A stretch of DNA of 64,000 nt, from contig CAWAXG010000057.1 of NCBI GenBank assembly GCA_963785755.1, positions 1-64,000 of the forward strand, read 5' to 3'. Under the pieces are notes generated by a model. That model worked only from the letters and a program-made list of their open reading frames with translations. It had not been told where the DNA came from and searched no databases. The DNA is from JACCXG01 sp963785755. GTDB taxonomy: Bacteria > Acidobacteriota > Vicinamibacteria > Vicinamibacterales > 2-12-FULL-66-21. The stretch's first letter is position 1. The number at the start of each line of letters is the position of its first letter. Positions 44,939-53,122 of the stretch are shown piece by piece. The translations under genes and the position numbers were made by a program.

Positions 44939-44976
44939 GCTAGGTGTCGACGCTATGCTTCTCCACCTAGGATGTC
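44934..44976 (-). promoter_or_regulatory. PadR operator overlapping promoter and start codon
   Basis: The arms GACATGCTAGGTG (44934-44946) and CACCTAGGATGTC (44964-44976) form a 13-bp inverted repeat with one mismatch and a 17-bp centre. The left arm covers the padR ATG (44936-44938). The right arm overlaps a minus-strand TTGACA (44978-44973), the likely -35 box. Binding here would block the PadR-ADOP operon. Confidence 0.7.
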
Positions 44977-45278
44977 AAGGCGAGTCATCAATGGGACGAC
45001 CTGCTCAACAGCCGAGGCCCAGGCCCTGGCGGTGAGAGCAGGGCGCTCGGAGCCGGTGAACCTAAATTTCGCGAGTTGGAACCGCATTGGGGAATGGCTC
45101 AGGCGGCTCCAACAACTTCGAAACTCGGCCTGAGCGCACGAACGTCCTCGCGACCGCACTCGTAAACGCTGCGGCACTCGATATCGTCGTTCGGCTGGTT
45201 GTCCGGAACAAATCCCGCGACGGCTCGTCAGCGCGGTAGGCCGTGGTCCGCTGCTCGCTTTTTGCGCCGTGGCGCAGC
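44977..45278. other. Intergenic region between PadR copy 2 and a permease tail
   Basis: About 300 bp with no recognisable gene on either strand. A minus-strand frame starting MRFQLAKFRFTGSERPAL has no family resemblance and no ribosome site. This gap separates two PadR-ADOP units. Confidence 0.45.
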
Positions 45279-45596
45279 TCAGTCCATTCTGAGCGTCGCG
45301 ATCGGATCGAGACGGGCGGCGCGGAATGCGGGAACCGACGCGGCGAGCACGCACGATGTGACGATGACGAGGAGGCTGGCGGCGTACGCCACGGGATCGA
45401 AGACATGGACGAGGCCACCGATCAGCGAGGCGAGGGGCGTCGTGATCAGAACGATCGTCAACGCTGCGGCCAGGCTTCCGCCGGCTATCAGGCCGATGCC
45501 GACCGGGCGGAGCGATTGTGACAGCACGAGCCCCACGACGTTTCTCGTGGTCGCGCCGAGCGCCATCCGCACGCCAATGTCCTTCCAGACCCGCAC
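45279..45596 (-). pseudogene. Orphan C-terminal tail of an ADOP/FtsX permease
   Basis: The 105-residue segment VWKDIGVRMALGATTRNVVG ... GLIAGGSLAAALTIVLITTP ... PAFRAARLDPIATLRMD is the last FtsX block of an ADOP. It lacks the other 750 residues. It begins immediately after the stop of the complete ADOP at 45597 (TAG then GTG), so it looks like the end of a second permease joined to the first. A fusion or recombination between tandem permease genes is the simplest explanation. It has no ribosome site of its own beyond possible re-initiation. Confidence 0.85.
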
Positions 45597-48167
45597 CTAT
45601 TCGCTGCGCAAGGTCGCTGCTGGATCCGCTCGTATCACGCGCCTCGCTGCCAGCACAGCTGCCAGAATCCCCATGGCACCCAAGAGGACTGGCGCAACCG
45701 CCAGCGTGGGCACATCGGCGGGGCCGACCCCATGCAGCAGCGACGCCAGCGCTGGCCCAACGCTCACTGCGCCAACGATGCCAAGCGCCGCTCCTGCTCC
45801 AAGGATGACAGCGCACGGCCGGATCACTGTCCAGAATGCTTCGCGGGGTGAGGCCCCCAGAGCTAACCTGACTGCGAGTTCGCGCCATCGCGCGGACACG
45901 TCGCCCGTCGTGAGGCCGTACACGCCAATCATCGAAAGCAGCAACGCCAATCCCGCAAACGTCGCTGCAACCTGCGTGGTGAAGCGGGTCACTGCCCGGC
46001 TCTCTTCCACCCCCTCCACCACACGACGCACCCGGTCCGCCGCCAGGTACGGCGCCGTTGTACGAATGCGACTCGTGAGCGCCGGGATCATCGACCGAGG
46101 ATCGCCCTGTGCGCGGGCGATCAGGTACCCTTCCCCTATTGGGAACTGCTCGATCGCCACGTACAACGCGGGACGGTCGGGTTCGCCGGCTGGCGTGACA
46201 TCCCCGACGACGCCGACAACAGTCAAGGGGTCCTTACTGAAGGACGTCGTCAGCCGCGCGGCCAGCGCCGGGCGCCCGCCGAGGAGGTCGCGCACAAAGG
46301 TCGTGTTCACGATGGCCACCCGCGGAGCGAGCTGCGTATCCGTGCTCACGAACCGCCGGCCAGCCGTGACGGGAATCCCCACTGTATCGAAGTAGGTGGG
46401 ACTGACGGGTCGCCAGGTGGCCGGCGAATTGAGCTCACGTTCACCCCACACACGCACCGGCGCCCGCAGGCCTGTCACCTGCGTGGGCAACCGCATCGAC
46501 ACCGAGACAGCCTGAACGCCCGGCAGTGTCTCGCTTTGCGCGACCAGCTCCCGAAACAGTTGTCGAGTGTCTCCGCTGAATGCGCCGCGCAAGTACAAGT
46601 CGACGGCGACGAGTTGGTCCACCGCGAATCCGTGGTCGAGCGTGACGAGGTGCTGCAAGCTGCGGGTCAGCAATCCTGCGCCGACGGTCAGGACGACGGC
46701 GATCGCGATCTGTACGAGAACCAACACGCGCCGGCCGTTCGGTCGTGGCGTCGTGCGCTGCCACCCCACGCGGCTCAGTCCCGCCGATCCAGTCAAGCGC
46801 GAGAGGCGGAGGGCAGGTGCGACGCCGACAGCCAGGCCGGTCAGCATAGTGGCGGCCAGCCCGACGCCGAGAACCCGGCCATCGAGGGAGATCTCCGCCA
46901 GCCGCGGGATACTCACCGGCGCCATTGCGACCAGGACGGTGACCGCCCAGCGTCCGAACAACAAGCCCAGCGCACCACCGGCCAGCGCAAGGACCAGGCT
47001 TTCGGTGATCAGCTGTCCGAGTACCCGTGCGCGGGTCGCACCGAGCGCGCCGCGGACCGCCATTTCTCCGGCACGGTCCGCGCCGCGTGCCCCTACCAAC
47101 GCGGCCACGTTCGCACAGGCGATGAGCAGCGTCAGCATCGCTGCCGCGAAGAGCGCTTGAATAGCTGCGCTCACGTGGCCCACGTCCGTTCGCTGTAGAT
47201 CATCGGCCCACGCTGTGCGCGCGCCGTTGGACGCGACCTGCGCCAGCGTAGCGATCTCGGTGCTCGCCCGCGCGACGGTCATCTCGCCTCGAAGCCGTCC
47301 CACCATGCTCAGTTCTCGGTCATTGTCTTCGCGTTCGCTGGCCCTCAACGGCCGCCACGCCTCAGGCTCGCTCGGGTAACCACGACCCGCGGGCATCACG
47401 CCGACGACCGTGTGCGGGGCGCCGTCGATCGTGACTGTGCGTCCGACAATCGTGCGATCTCCTGAAAACCGACGCTGCCATAGACCGTGCCCGAGGACGA
47501 CGACCGGTGTACCCGCTGCCATCTCCTCCGTGCTGAACGCCCGGCCGACATCCGGGTACACGCCAAGCGTCGCGAACAGGTCGCCGGCGACCCGGGCGAC
47601 CACGACGTGGACGGGGTCAATGCCGGCGGCGGCCATCACCCGCGTGGCAGTCGTGAACGCCGCGGACTCACGGAACACCGTCGCGTCCCCGAAGGTCATG
47701 AACTCGTCATAGGTCAGCGCACTCGGGCTGGTGACGGGCGACATGCCGGCGGTAAAGACACGGACCAGTTCGCGGGAGGCCGGATATGGCAGAGGCCGGA
47801 GCAACACCCAATCGACGACGGAAAAGACCGCTGCGTTGAGCCCGATGCCGATCGCGAGCGACAACGTGGCGGTGGCCGTGGCGATCGGATGGCGTCGCAA
47901 CATTCGCACCGCATACGTCGCGTCGCGTCGCGCATCGTCGAGCCAGCGAAACGCTCGTGCATCCCGGTGCCGCTCCTTGGTCTGGTCGATGCCACCCAGC
48001 GCGAGCCGGGCGGAGCGGCGGGCCTCGTCAGCGGACAGTCCGCGACGCCGATGCTCATCTTCGAGCAACAAGAGATGCGAGACGATCTCGCGTTCGAGTC
48101 CGGCCTCCTCGCGACCCGGTCGAATGACGTTGATGAGTCGCCGGAGGAACCTCTTGAGGTGACCCAT
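45597..48167 (-). CDS. ADOP-type permease, copy 3
   Basis: An intact 856-residue permease. The N-terminal segment is INVIRPGREEAGLEREIVSH ... GLSADEARRSARLALGGIDQ. Then come ATYAVRMLRRHPIATATATL with the first TM helix, the core with VMPAGRGYPSEPEAWRPL, FtsX block LTLLIACANVAALVGARGAD, second core with VTAGRRFVSTDTQLAPRVAI, and the last FtsX block GLTTGDVSARWRELAVRLAL ending RRVIRADPAATLRSE. ATG 48167 overlaps the PadR stop (TGATG). Cargo unknown. The stop is directly followed by the tail of another permease. Confidence 0.94.
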   Translation of the reverse strand: MGHLKRFLRRLINVIRPGREEAGLEREIVSHLLLLEDEHRRRGLSADEARRSARLALGGIDQTKERHRDARAFRWLDDARRDATYAVRMLRRHPIATATATLSLAIGIGLNAAVFSVVDWVLLRPLPYPASRELVRVFTAGMSPVTSPSALTYDEFMTFGDATVFRESAAFTTATRVMAAAGIDPVHVVVARVAGDLFATLGVYPDVGRAFSTEEMAAGTPVVVLGHGLWQRRFSGDRTIVGRTVTIDGAPHTVVGVMPAGRGYPSEPEAWRPLRASEREDNDRELSMVGRLRGEMTVARASTEIATLAQVASNGARTAWADDLQRTDVGHVSAAIQALFAAAMLTLLIACANVAALVGARGADRAGEMAVRGALGATRARVLGQLITESLVLALAGGALGLLFGRWAVTVLVAMAPVSIPRLAEISLDGRVLGVGLAATMLTGLAVGVAPALRLSRLTGSAGLSRVGWQRTTPRPNGRRVLVLVQIAIAVVLTVGAGLLTRSLQHLVTLDHGFAVDQLVAVDLYLRGAFSGDTRQLFRELVAQSETLPGVQAVSVSMRLPTQVTGLRAPVRVWGERELNSPATWRPVSPTYFDTVGIPVTAGRRFVSTDTQLAPRVAIVNTTFVRDLLGGRPALAARLTTSFSKDPLTVVGVVGDVTPAGEPDRPALYVAIEQFPIGEGYLIARAQGDPRSMIPALTSRIRTTAPYLAADRVRRVVEGVEESRAVTRFTTQVAATFAGLALLLSMIGVYGLTTGDVSARWRELAVRLALGASPREAFWTVIRPCAVILGAGAALGIVGAVSVGPALASLLHGVGPADVPTLAVAPVLLGAMGILAAVLAARRVIRADPAATLRSE

Positions 48168-48520
48168 CACTCGGCCTCGCTCGACAGCAGCCGATTCACG
48201 AGAGCCGCCGAACGGTGCCACCGGTCAATCTGGTCCTCAAGGGCTCGCGTCCCTGACTTCGTGATCGCGTAGTACTTCGCCTCGCGGTTGCTTTCGGTCG
48301 TCTGCCACGTTCCCTTGATCCAACCTCTCTGCTCAAGGCGGACGAGCGCGGGATACAGCGTGCCCTGGTTCAGCCTGACAGGCTGTTCGGCAATCTGCTC
48401 GAGCCGCGCAGCGATCCCGTAGGCGTGTTGTGGTCCCATGGTCGTGAGCGTGCGGAGCACGATGAGATCGAGCGTACCCGGCAGCAGCTCGACACGCGGG
48501 ACCTCTCCACTAGAAGGCAT
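48167..48520 (-). CDS. PadR-family transcriptional repressor, copy 3
   Basis: A 117-residue winged-helix repressor: LLPGTLDLIVLRTLTTMGPQ, HAYGIAARLEQIAEQPVRLN, QGTLYPALVRLEQRGWIKGT and YYAITKSGTRALEDQIDRWH. It overlaps the ADOP start and probably controls it. A perfect 7-bp dyad, CCACTTG-TTAAT-CAAGTGG, lies 22 bp upstream of its start codon. Confidence 0.93.
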   Translation of the reverse strand: MPSSGEVPRVELLPGTLDLIVLRTLTTMGPQHAYGIAARLEQIAEQPVRLNQGTLYPALVRLEQRGWIKGTWQTTESNREAKYYAITKSGTRALEDQIDRWHRSAALVNRLLSSEAE

Positions 48521-48541
48521 AGTAGAGAATCTGCCTCATCT

Positions 48542-48560
48542 CCACTTGTTAATCAAGTGG
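48542..48560 (-). promoter_or_regulatory. Candidate PadR operator CCACTTG-TTAAT-CAAGTGG
   Basis: A perfect 7-bp inverted repeat with a 5-bp centre, 22 bp upstream of the PadR copy 3 start codon. It differs in sequence from the operator-like repeat of PadR copy 2, fitting separate specificities. Confidence 0.55.
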
Positions 48561-48600
48561 AATCACGAAGGAGCAGTCGGCGAGCGGCCGTCCACCGAGG

Positions 48601-48759
48601 GTGCTTGCCGAAACGCAGGTTGAGCTCGTGCCGCGGACCAATGGCGGCTACCGGGCCCGGAATCTGGTGATCGGGCGTGCCGGCTACCTCGCCGAGATCA
48701 TCCAAGCCGCGCTCTGCGCCGGGCAGGAGGGCAGCGATCACTTCGATCGACCGCGATGA
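48601..48759 (+). pseudogene. Unidentified C-terminal gene fragment
   Basis: This 52-codon frame reads TQVELVPRTNGGYRARNLVI then GRAGYLAEIIQAALCAGQEG and ends at a stop (48757-48759). The sequence is protein-like (strand, turn, helix), but no upstream part or ribosome site exists. I cannot name the family. It lies between PadR copy 3 and the inverted repeat upstream of ADOP copy 4, in a 490-bp gap with no complete gene. Confidence 0.35.
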
Positions 48760-48800
48760 ACGGGTTTAGGGGCCGAGAAACACTCCAGCGAGGTCGGGCG

Positions 48801-48860
48801 CCTTCGGTCCTTCGCGGCGCGTTCGCTGACGCTCGCCACGAAGGCACGAAGGACCGAAGG
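48801..48860. repeat. 14-bp perfect inverted repeat CCTTCGGTCCTTCG ... CGAAGGACCGAAGG
   Basis: The arms at 48801-48814 and 48847-48860 are exact complements, separated by 32 bp. The loop itself contains further GCG/CGC pairs. It could be a strong bidirectional hairpin, a small mobile repeat, or a leftover of terminal inverted repeats. It lies 150 bp before ADOP copy 4, without a coding gene between. Confidence 0.8.
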
Positions 48861-49013
48861 ACTGGCGAAGAACCATTCGTGTTTCAGTAAGATACGCCCG
48901 AGATCGAAAGATCGTACGGGGCCAGCCGGAGGCACTGTCGAAATCCCGGCGGCCACTTCGACTATTGCCTGAAAGGGAATGCGTGGGCCCATCACGGGCC
49001 CGGCACGAGCGCT

Positions 49014-51455
49014 ATGAGCTGGATCACCGACCTTCGTTTTGCCCTTCGGTCGCTCGCCCGAGCCAAGGGCCTGGTCATCACCGTCGTTCTCACGCTCGCG
49101 CTGGGGATCGGCGCCAACGCGGCGATCTTCAGCCTCGTCCGCGGCGTGCTGCTGAGGCCGCTTGTCAATCGCGAGGCGGACCGGCTCATCTACATCCGGC
49201 AGAGCGCGCCGGGCATCGGGGTGGCGAACGCGAACTTCTCGGTGCCGGAGCTGAAGGATCTGCGGGAGTCGGTGAGGTCGCTCAGCGCGTTCGGCGACTT
49301 CTCGACCATCGAGTTCACGATGGTCGGCCTCGGCGATCCGCGGACCGTCCGCGCGGGGGTGGTCGGCGGCTCCTACTTCGAGGTGATGGGCCTGCGGCCG
49401 GTGATGGGCCGGCTGCTGGGACCGTCGGACGATGGGCCGAAGGCGGACGGCGCGGCGGTGCTGACGTACCGGTTCTGGACGAGCGCGTTCAAGAGCGATC
49501 CAAACGTGATCGGCAAGCAGGTCCGGCTGAGCGATCGGCCGGCGACGATCGTCGGCGTGCTCGAGCCGTCAGTTCCCTATCCTCAGGAGACCGAGATCAT
49601 CGCCAACGTCGTCACGAGCCCGCATCACCTCGACGCGACGATGGTCGATGGGCGCGTGCACCGCATGACCGAGCTGTTCGGGCGTCTGGCGCCGGGCGCG
49701 ACGCTCGAGGGGGCGCTCGCGGAACTGCGCGTCGCGCATACGGCGATGGTGCAGGGGCACCCCGAGGCCTACGAGAAGCAGGCCGACTTCCGCATCGACT
49801 CGAAGGGGCTGCGCGACGAGATCATCTCGCCGGCGCGGACGATCCTGCTGGTGCTGCTGGCAGCGTCCGGACTCGTCTTCATCGTCGCGTGCTCGAACGT
49901 GGCGAACCTGATTCTGGCGCGTTCGGTGCGCCGCGAGGGGGAACTGGCGATTCGCGCCGCGCTCGGCGCCGGCACGGGCGCGCTGCGGCGGACGCTGCTC
50001 GCCGAGAGCGTGCTCCTCTGTGCCACCGGCGCCGTGCTTGCGGTCGCGATCGCACGGCCGATGGTTGCGGTGCTGTCGCTCTACGCGGCGCGCTTCTCGG
50101 TGCGCGCGCACGACGTCACGGTCGATTCGAGCCTGCTCTGGGTCGGCGGCGGACTCGCGATCGCCGCGGCGGTGCTGCTGGCGTTCGTGCCGCGGCTGCC
50201 GTCGGCGGATGCCGCCAACGGGATGGGGTTGTCGGGCCGCGGCGTCCGGCTGACGTCTGGCACGAACCGCCGGCTGCGCGTGTTCGCAGTGACGCAGATC
50301 GGCGCGTCGTTCGTGCTGGTCGCCGGCGCCGGAATGCTGATCACGACGCTCTTCGCGCTGCAGCGCCAGCAGACCGGCTTCCGCGGCAACCTGCTGGCGG
50401 TGAACGTGCCGGTCGTGTCCTACACGCGGAAACCCGCGGACGTCGCGCGCTTCTACCAGGAAGCGATCCGCCGGATCTCGGAGCTGCCTGGGGTCGAGCG
50501 CGTGGCGCTCGGGACGGTCGTGCCGTGGCGCGATCCGGGTTTCTTCGCCGCCCAGTTCACGGTGGAAGGCTACCGCAAGGCGAATGGGGAAGAGGATCCG
50601 CGCGCGCAGTTCCGGACCGTCTCGCCGGGCTTCTTCAGTGCGCTCGGCGTGAAGCTCATCGCCGGCCGCGACTTCAACGACGGCGATCGCGGGGATGGCG
50701 AGAAGGTCGTCATCATCAGCGAGAGCCTCGCGCGCCGGATGCTGCCGAGCATGGACGCCGTGAATCGCCGGATGATGTGGACGGATCCGGTCACCAAGTT
50801 CATCGGCGTCAGCACCGGCCCCCGGCGCATCGTCGGGGTGGTCGCCGACGTGGACGACGAGCACCTGGTGCCCGAGCCGACGATGACGGTGTATCACCCG
50901 ATCGAGCAGGAGATGAGCGGCGGCCGGCTCTTCATCCACGCGAAGATGGATCCGTATGCGCTCGTGCCGCCGGTGACGAAGGTGATCCGCGAGCTGGCGA
51001 ACGATCAGCCGGTGGAGCGGGCGGCGACGCTCGACGACATCCGCGCCGAGGTGCTGGCGCCGACGCGGGTCAACGCGCTGGTGTTCGGCGGATTCGCCGG
51101 GGTGGCGCTGCTCATCGCGATCGTCGGCGTGGCGGGCGTGCTGGCGTTCTCGGTCAGCGCGCGAACGCGCGAGTTCGGCGTGCGACTCGCGATCGGCTCG
51201 ACGCCGACGCACCTGCTGGTGCGCGTCCTGCGGGAGGGCGCCGCGATCGGCATCGGCGGCATCGTCGCGGGCGCGATCGGCGGGGTGCTGCTCTCGCGGA
51301 TCGTCGGCAGCTTCGTGCCCGACGCGCAGATGCCCGGGATCGCGCCGATCGCCGGCGCGGCGTTCGTCCTCGTCGTCGCCGCGATCGTTGCGTCGCTGAC
51401 GCCGGCGGCGCGGGCCTCGCGCGTGGACGTGGTTTGCGCGCTCAGAGCGGAATAG
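49014..51455 (+). CDS. ADOP-type permease, copy 4 (no PadR, short N-terminus)
   Basis: An intact 813-residue permease on the strand opposite to the other three. It begins directly at WITDLRFALRSLARAKGLVI and lacks the helical N-terminal segment of the PadR-linked copies. Cores and FtsX blocks are complete: GSYFEVMGLRPVMGRLLGPS, LVFIVACSNVANLILARSVR, SARTREFGVRLAIGSTPTHL and the end SRVDVVCALRAE. Third-codon GC is extreme, which leaves a second long open frame across the whole gene. No ribosome site of quality is visible before ATG 49014. Without a PadR it may be regulated differently. Confidence 0.93.
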   Translation: MSWITDLRFALRSLARAKGLVITVVLTLALGIGANAAIFSLVRGVLLRPLVNREADRLIYIRQSAPGIGVANANFSVPELKDLRESVRSLSAFGDFSTIEFTMVGLGDPRTVRAGVVGGSYFEVMGLRPVMGRLLGPSDDGPKADGAAVLTYRFWTSAFKSDPNVIGKQVRLSDRPATIVGVLEPSVPYPQETEIIANVVTSPHHLDATMVDGRVHRMTELFGRLAPGATLEGALAELRVAHTAMVQGHPEAYEKQADFRIDSKGLRDEIISPARTILLVLLAASGLVFIVACSNVANLILARSVRREGELAIRAALGAGTGALRRTLLAESVLLCATGAVLAVAIARPMVAVLSLYAARFSVRAHDVTVDSSLLWVGGGLAIAAAVLLAFVPRLPSADAANGMGLSGRGVRLTSGTNRRLRVFAVTQIGASFVLVAGAGMLITTLFALQRQQTGFRGNLLAVNVPVVSYTRKPADVARFYQEAIRRISELPGVERVALGTVVPWRDPGFFAAQFTVEGYRKANGEEDPRAQFRTVSPGFFSALGVKLIAGRDFNDGDRGDGEKVVIISESLARRMLPSMDAVNRRMMWTDPVTKFIGVSTGPRRIVGVVADVDDEHLVPEPTMTVYHPIEQEMSGGRLFIHAKMDPYALVPPVTKVIRELANDQPVERAATLDDIRAEVLAPTRVNALVFGGFAGVALLIAIVGVAGVLAFSVSARTREFGVRLAIGSTPTHLLVRVLREGAAIGIGGIVAGAIGGVLLSRIVGSFVPDAQMPGIAPIAGAAFVLVVAAIVASLTPAARASRVDVVCALRAE

Positions 51456-51467
51456 CGGCCGGGCCGC

Positions 51468-51736
51468 TCACGCACACCACGACGAAGCCGAAGATGAGGA
51501 CGGCGCCAGCGTCTCCTCGTCCTTGGCGTAGACCGGCACCTCGAACCCGAGCTCCTGCAGAAGGCCATCCACTCGGGTGTGACTTGATCGAACCCGATGC
51601 CTTCATGCTTGAGGATGTCGCGCGTGACGACGAAGTTCTCCTGCAGGAAGTGGTACGGCTCGATCGGCTCCTGTTCCGCTTCGTCGGGAGGATCGGCCGC
51701 CGGCGGCGGCGGGCGCGCGGGCGGCTGGTCGGCCTT
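51468..51736 (-). pseudogene. Unidentified gene fragment, C-terminal end with a frameshift
   Basis: One frame gives EAEQEPIEPYHFLQENFVVT and RDILKHEGIGFDQVTPEW. After a one-base shift near 51578 the other gives GLLQELGFEVPVYAKDEETL with a stop at 51468. The sequence is clearly protein-like and proline-rich upstream (PPARPPPPAADPPDE), but no complete gene is present and I do not recognise the family. It runs into the 3' end of ADOP copy 4 (convergent). Confidence 0.5.
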
Positions 51737-52082
51737 ACCGAAAGAGGCCTATGAATCGCACGCGGTCGGTAAGCCACGGGCCACGCGCAGAACCGTTCGT
51801 CCTTCACCGCTGCGACCCTTGCAGCGACGGGTGCTGGGGCGCAGATCCGTCAATGCACCAGACGCGCACGTTGCGGTTCGATTGACTACTTGGGATTGAG
51901 AGTTCGATATCAGCACGTTAGAGCTGGTGAGCCACACAGGAATCGAATCGGCGGTCGCGCCGAGGGTCCACGTCGGATTACTAACGAGCAGTCGCTAAGT
52001 GGCTTCTGAAACGGGAGCTGGAGTCGGAAGCCACTGCGGCGTCAGCCAGGAGTAATCCCGTCCGCTCGGTCAGCCCGACCGT

Positions 52083-52163
52083 ATGATCCACAACGTTTTG
52101 ACCCTGACTCCAGGCACCCGTCTCGGCCCGTATGAGATTGTCTCCGCCCGCCATCACTGTTAG
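52083..52163 (+). pseudogene. 5' remnant of a Ser/Thr protein kinase gene
   Basis: The frame reads MIHNV then LTLTPGTRLGPYEIVSA and ends RHHC-stop. The sequence T-L-T-x-G-T-R-L-G-P-Y-E-I-V is the characteristic opening of acidobacterial Pkn-type kinases, normally followed by the glycine-rich loop. Here homology ends just before that loop. Only the first 20 or so residues survive, so this is the start of a deleted kinase gene. Confidence 0.6.
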
Positions 52164-52204
52164 AGAACTGAGCGGGGGCAGGAGGAGAGGGCCGGGGATT
52201 CGAG

Positions 52205-52228
52205 GAGAGGGCGCCATGGCGCCCTCTC
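52205..52228 (-). terminator. 24-bp perfect palindrome downstream of the cold-shock gene
   Basis: A perfect self-complementary stretch, GAGAGGGCGCCA followed by its complement TGGCGCCCTCTC, lies 20 bp after the csp stop on the minus strand. It would form a strong stem and probably ends the csp transcript. The U run after it is weak. A dimer protein-binding site is an alternative. Confidence 0.6.
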
Positions 52229-52248
52229 ACGAAATGGTGCCGATCCGC

Positions 52249-52446
52249 CTAGGCTTCGCGGACGTTCTCGGCGCGCGGACCCTTGGGGCCCTGCCCGGTC
52301 TGGAACGTGACGGCCTGCCCCTCACGAAGCGAGTCGAACGACTGGCACGCCGACTGATGGAAGAAGTACTCCTGGCCCGACTCATCGGCCACGAAGCCGA
52401 AGCCCTTGCCCGAGACGATACGCTTGATGGTGCCCTTGGATGACAT
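52249..52446 (-). CDS. Cold-shock protein (CspA family)
   Basis: A 65-residue single-domain OB-fold protein that binds single-stranded nucleic acids and melts RNA structure. RNP1 reads SGKGFGFV and RNP2 reads YFFHQSA. The rest (FDSLREGQAVTFQTGQGPKG, PRAENVREA) is standard. ATG 52446 follows GGGAG by 6 bp; an ATG five codons upstream is less likely. An upstream region of about 200 bp could hold a cold-responsive leader, but no cold-box consensus was confirmed. It is the only intact gene in a 1.6-kb stretch full of fragments. Confidence 0.95.
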   Translation of the reverse strand: MSSKGTIKRIVSGKGFGFVADESGQEYFFHQSACQSFDSLREGQAVTFQTGQGPKGPRAENVREA

Positions 52447-52785
52447 GTGAAACTCCCAGTTCATCTGAACGAAAAACGCCTATCGGGCCGAGGCGCGGAG
52501 AATCCCGCGCCATTGTCTCCGACTCGTCTGCGTGGTCCAGAAGGGGTTCGTGCAGCCCACCGGGAGGGTGGGCGAGGCGAATGCAGTTCAGGCTCAGCGT
52601 AGAAGCGGCGTGTAGACCAGCCCCAAGTGTATCAGGTATTGGTCGCCAGCTTCCAGACAGGGCAACTCCATAGACCTGACCTACAGGACCACAGTACGGA
52701 GGGCTCGTGAAGAGAGTGTTCGGCTTTTAGTCTTCAGTCCGCTTCCAGCGCTCTGGTGTCACCGCATCTCGCGCCGCCATTCTAA
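52447..52785. other. Upstream region of the cold-shock gene, no gene seen
   Basis: Between the csp start and the haloperoxidase remnant I find no gene. The csp promoter and leader must lie here on the minus strand, but no -10/-35 pair is convincing. Confidence 0.45.
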
Positions 52786-52950
52786 CTGCACTACACCACG
52801 TTCAAGCAGATCACCGACGATATCGACGACGCGCGCGTGTACGGCGGAATCCATTTTCGATGCGACCAGGAGGCTGGTGGCCGCTTGGGGCGCGACATCG
52901 CGACGTTCATCTACAAGAACAACTTGCGCGGACCGAACGACCCCGAGTAA
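52786..52950 (+). pseudogene. C-terminal remnant of a vanadium-dependent haloperoxidase (PAP2 family)
   Basis: The 54-codon frame reads YTTFKQITDDIDDARVYGGI, HFRCDQEAGGRLGRDIATFI and YKNNLRGPNDPE-stop. The ARVYGGIHFRxDxxAGxxxG pattern is the conserved C-terminal active-site segment of secreted vanadium-type haloperoxidase/phosphatase proteins (His for vanadate or phosphate). A stop directly upstream (52783-52785) closes the frame, and the N-terminal 350 or more residues are missing. Confidence 0.7.
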
Positions 52951-53122
52951 TCCACGTCAGGTTGGAGGCTGCACTTCAGGTTCTCGCCGCCGATGACTGG
53001 TGATGCGCGCACAATCATCCTCACGATGTGGAACTCCACAACTTGACCCGACTGAACCGTACGAAGTTGTAACGCAGAACGGTAGCGCGGCTCATGAGTT
53101 CACGGAGAACGTGGCCGGAAGT

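Noticed and set aside
48965..51754. A 929-codon open frame on the plus strand overlapping all of ADOP copy 4
   Set aside because: It is Arg/Ala/Gly-rich with no domain, and arises from the extreme third-position GC of the true permease gene in another frame.
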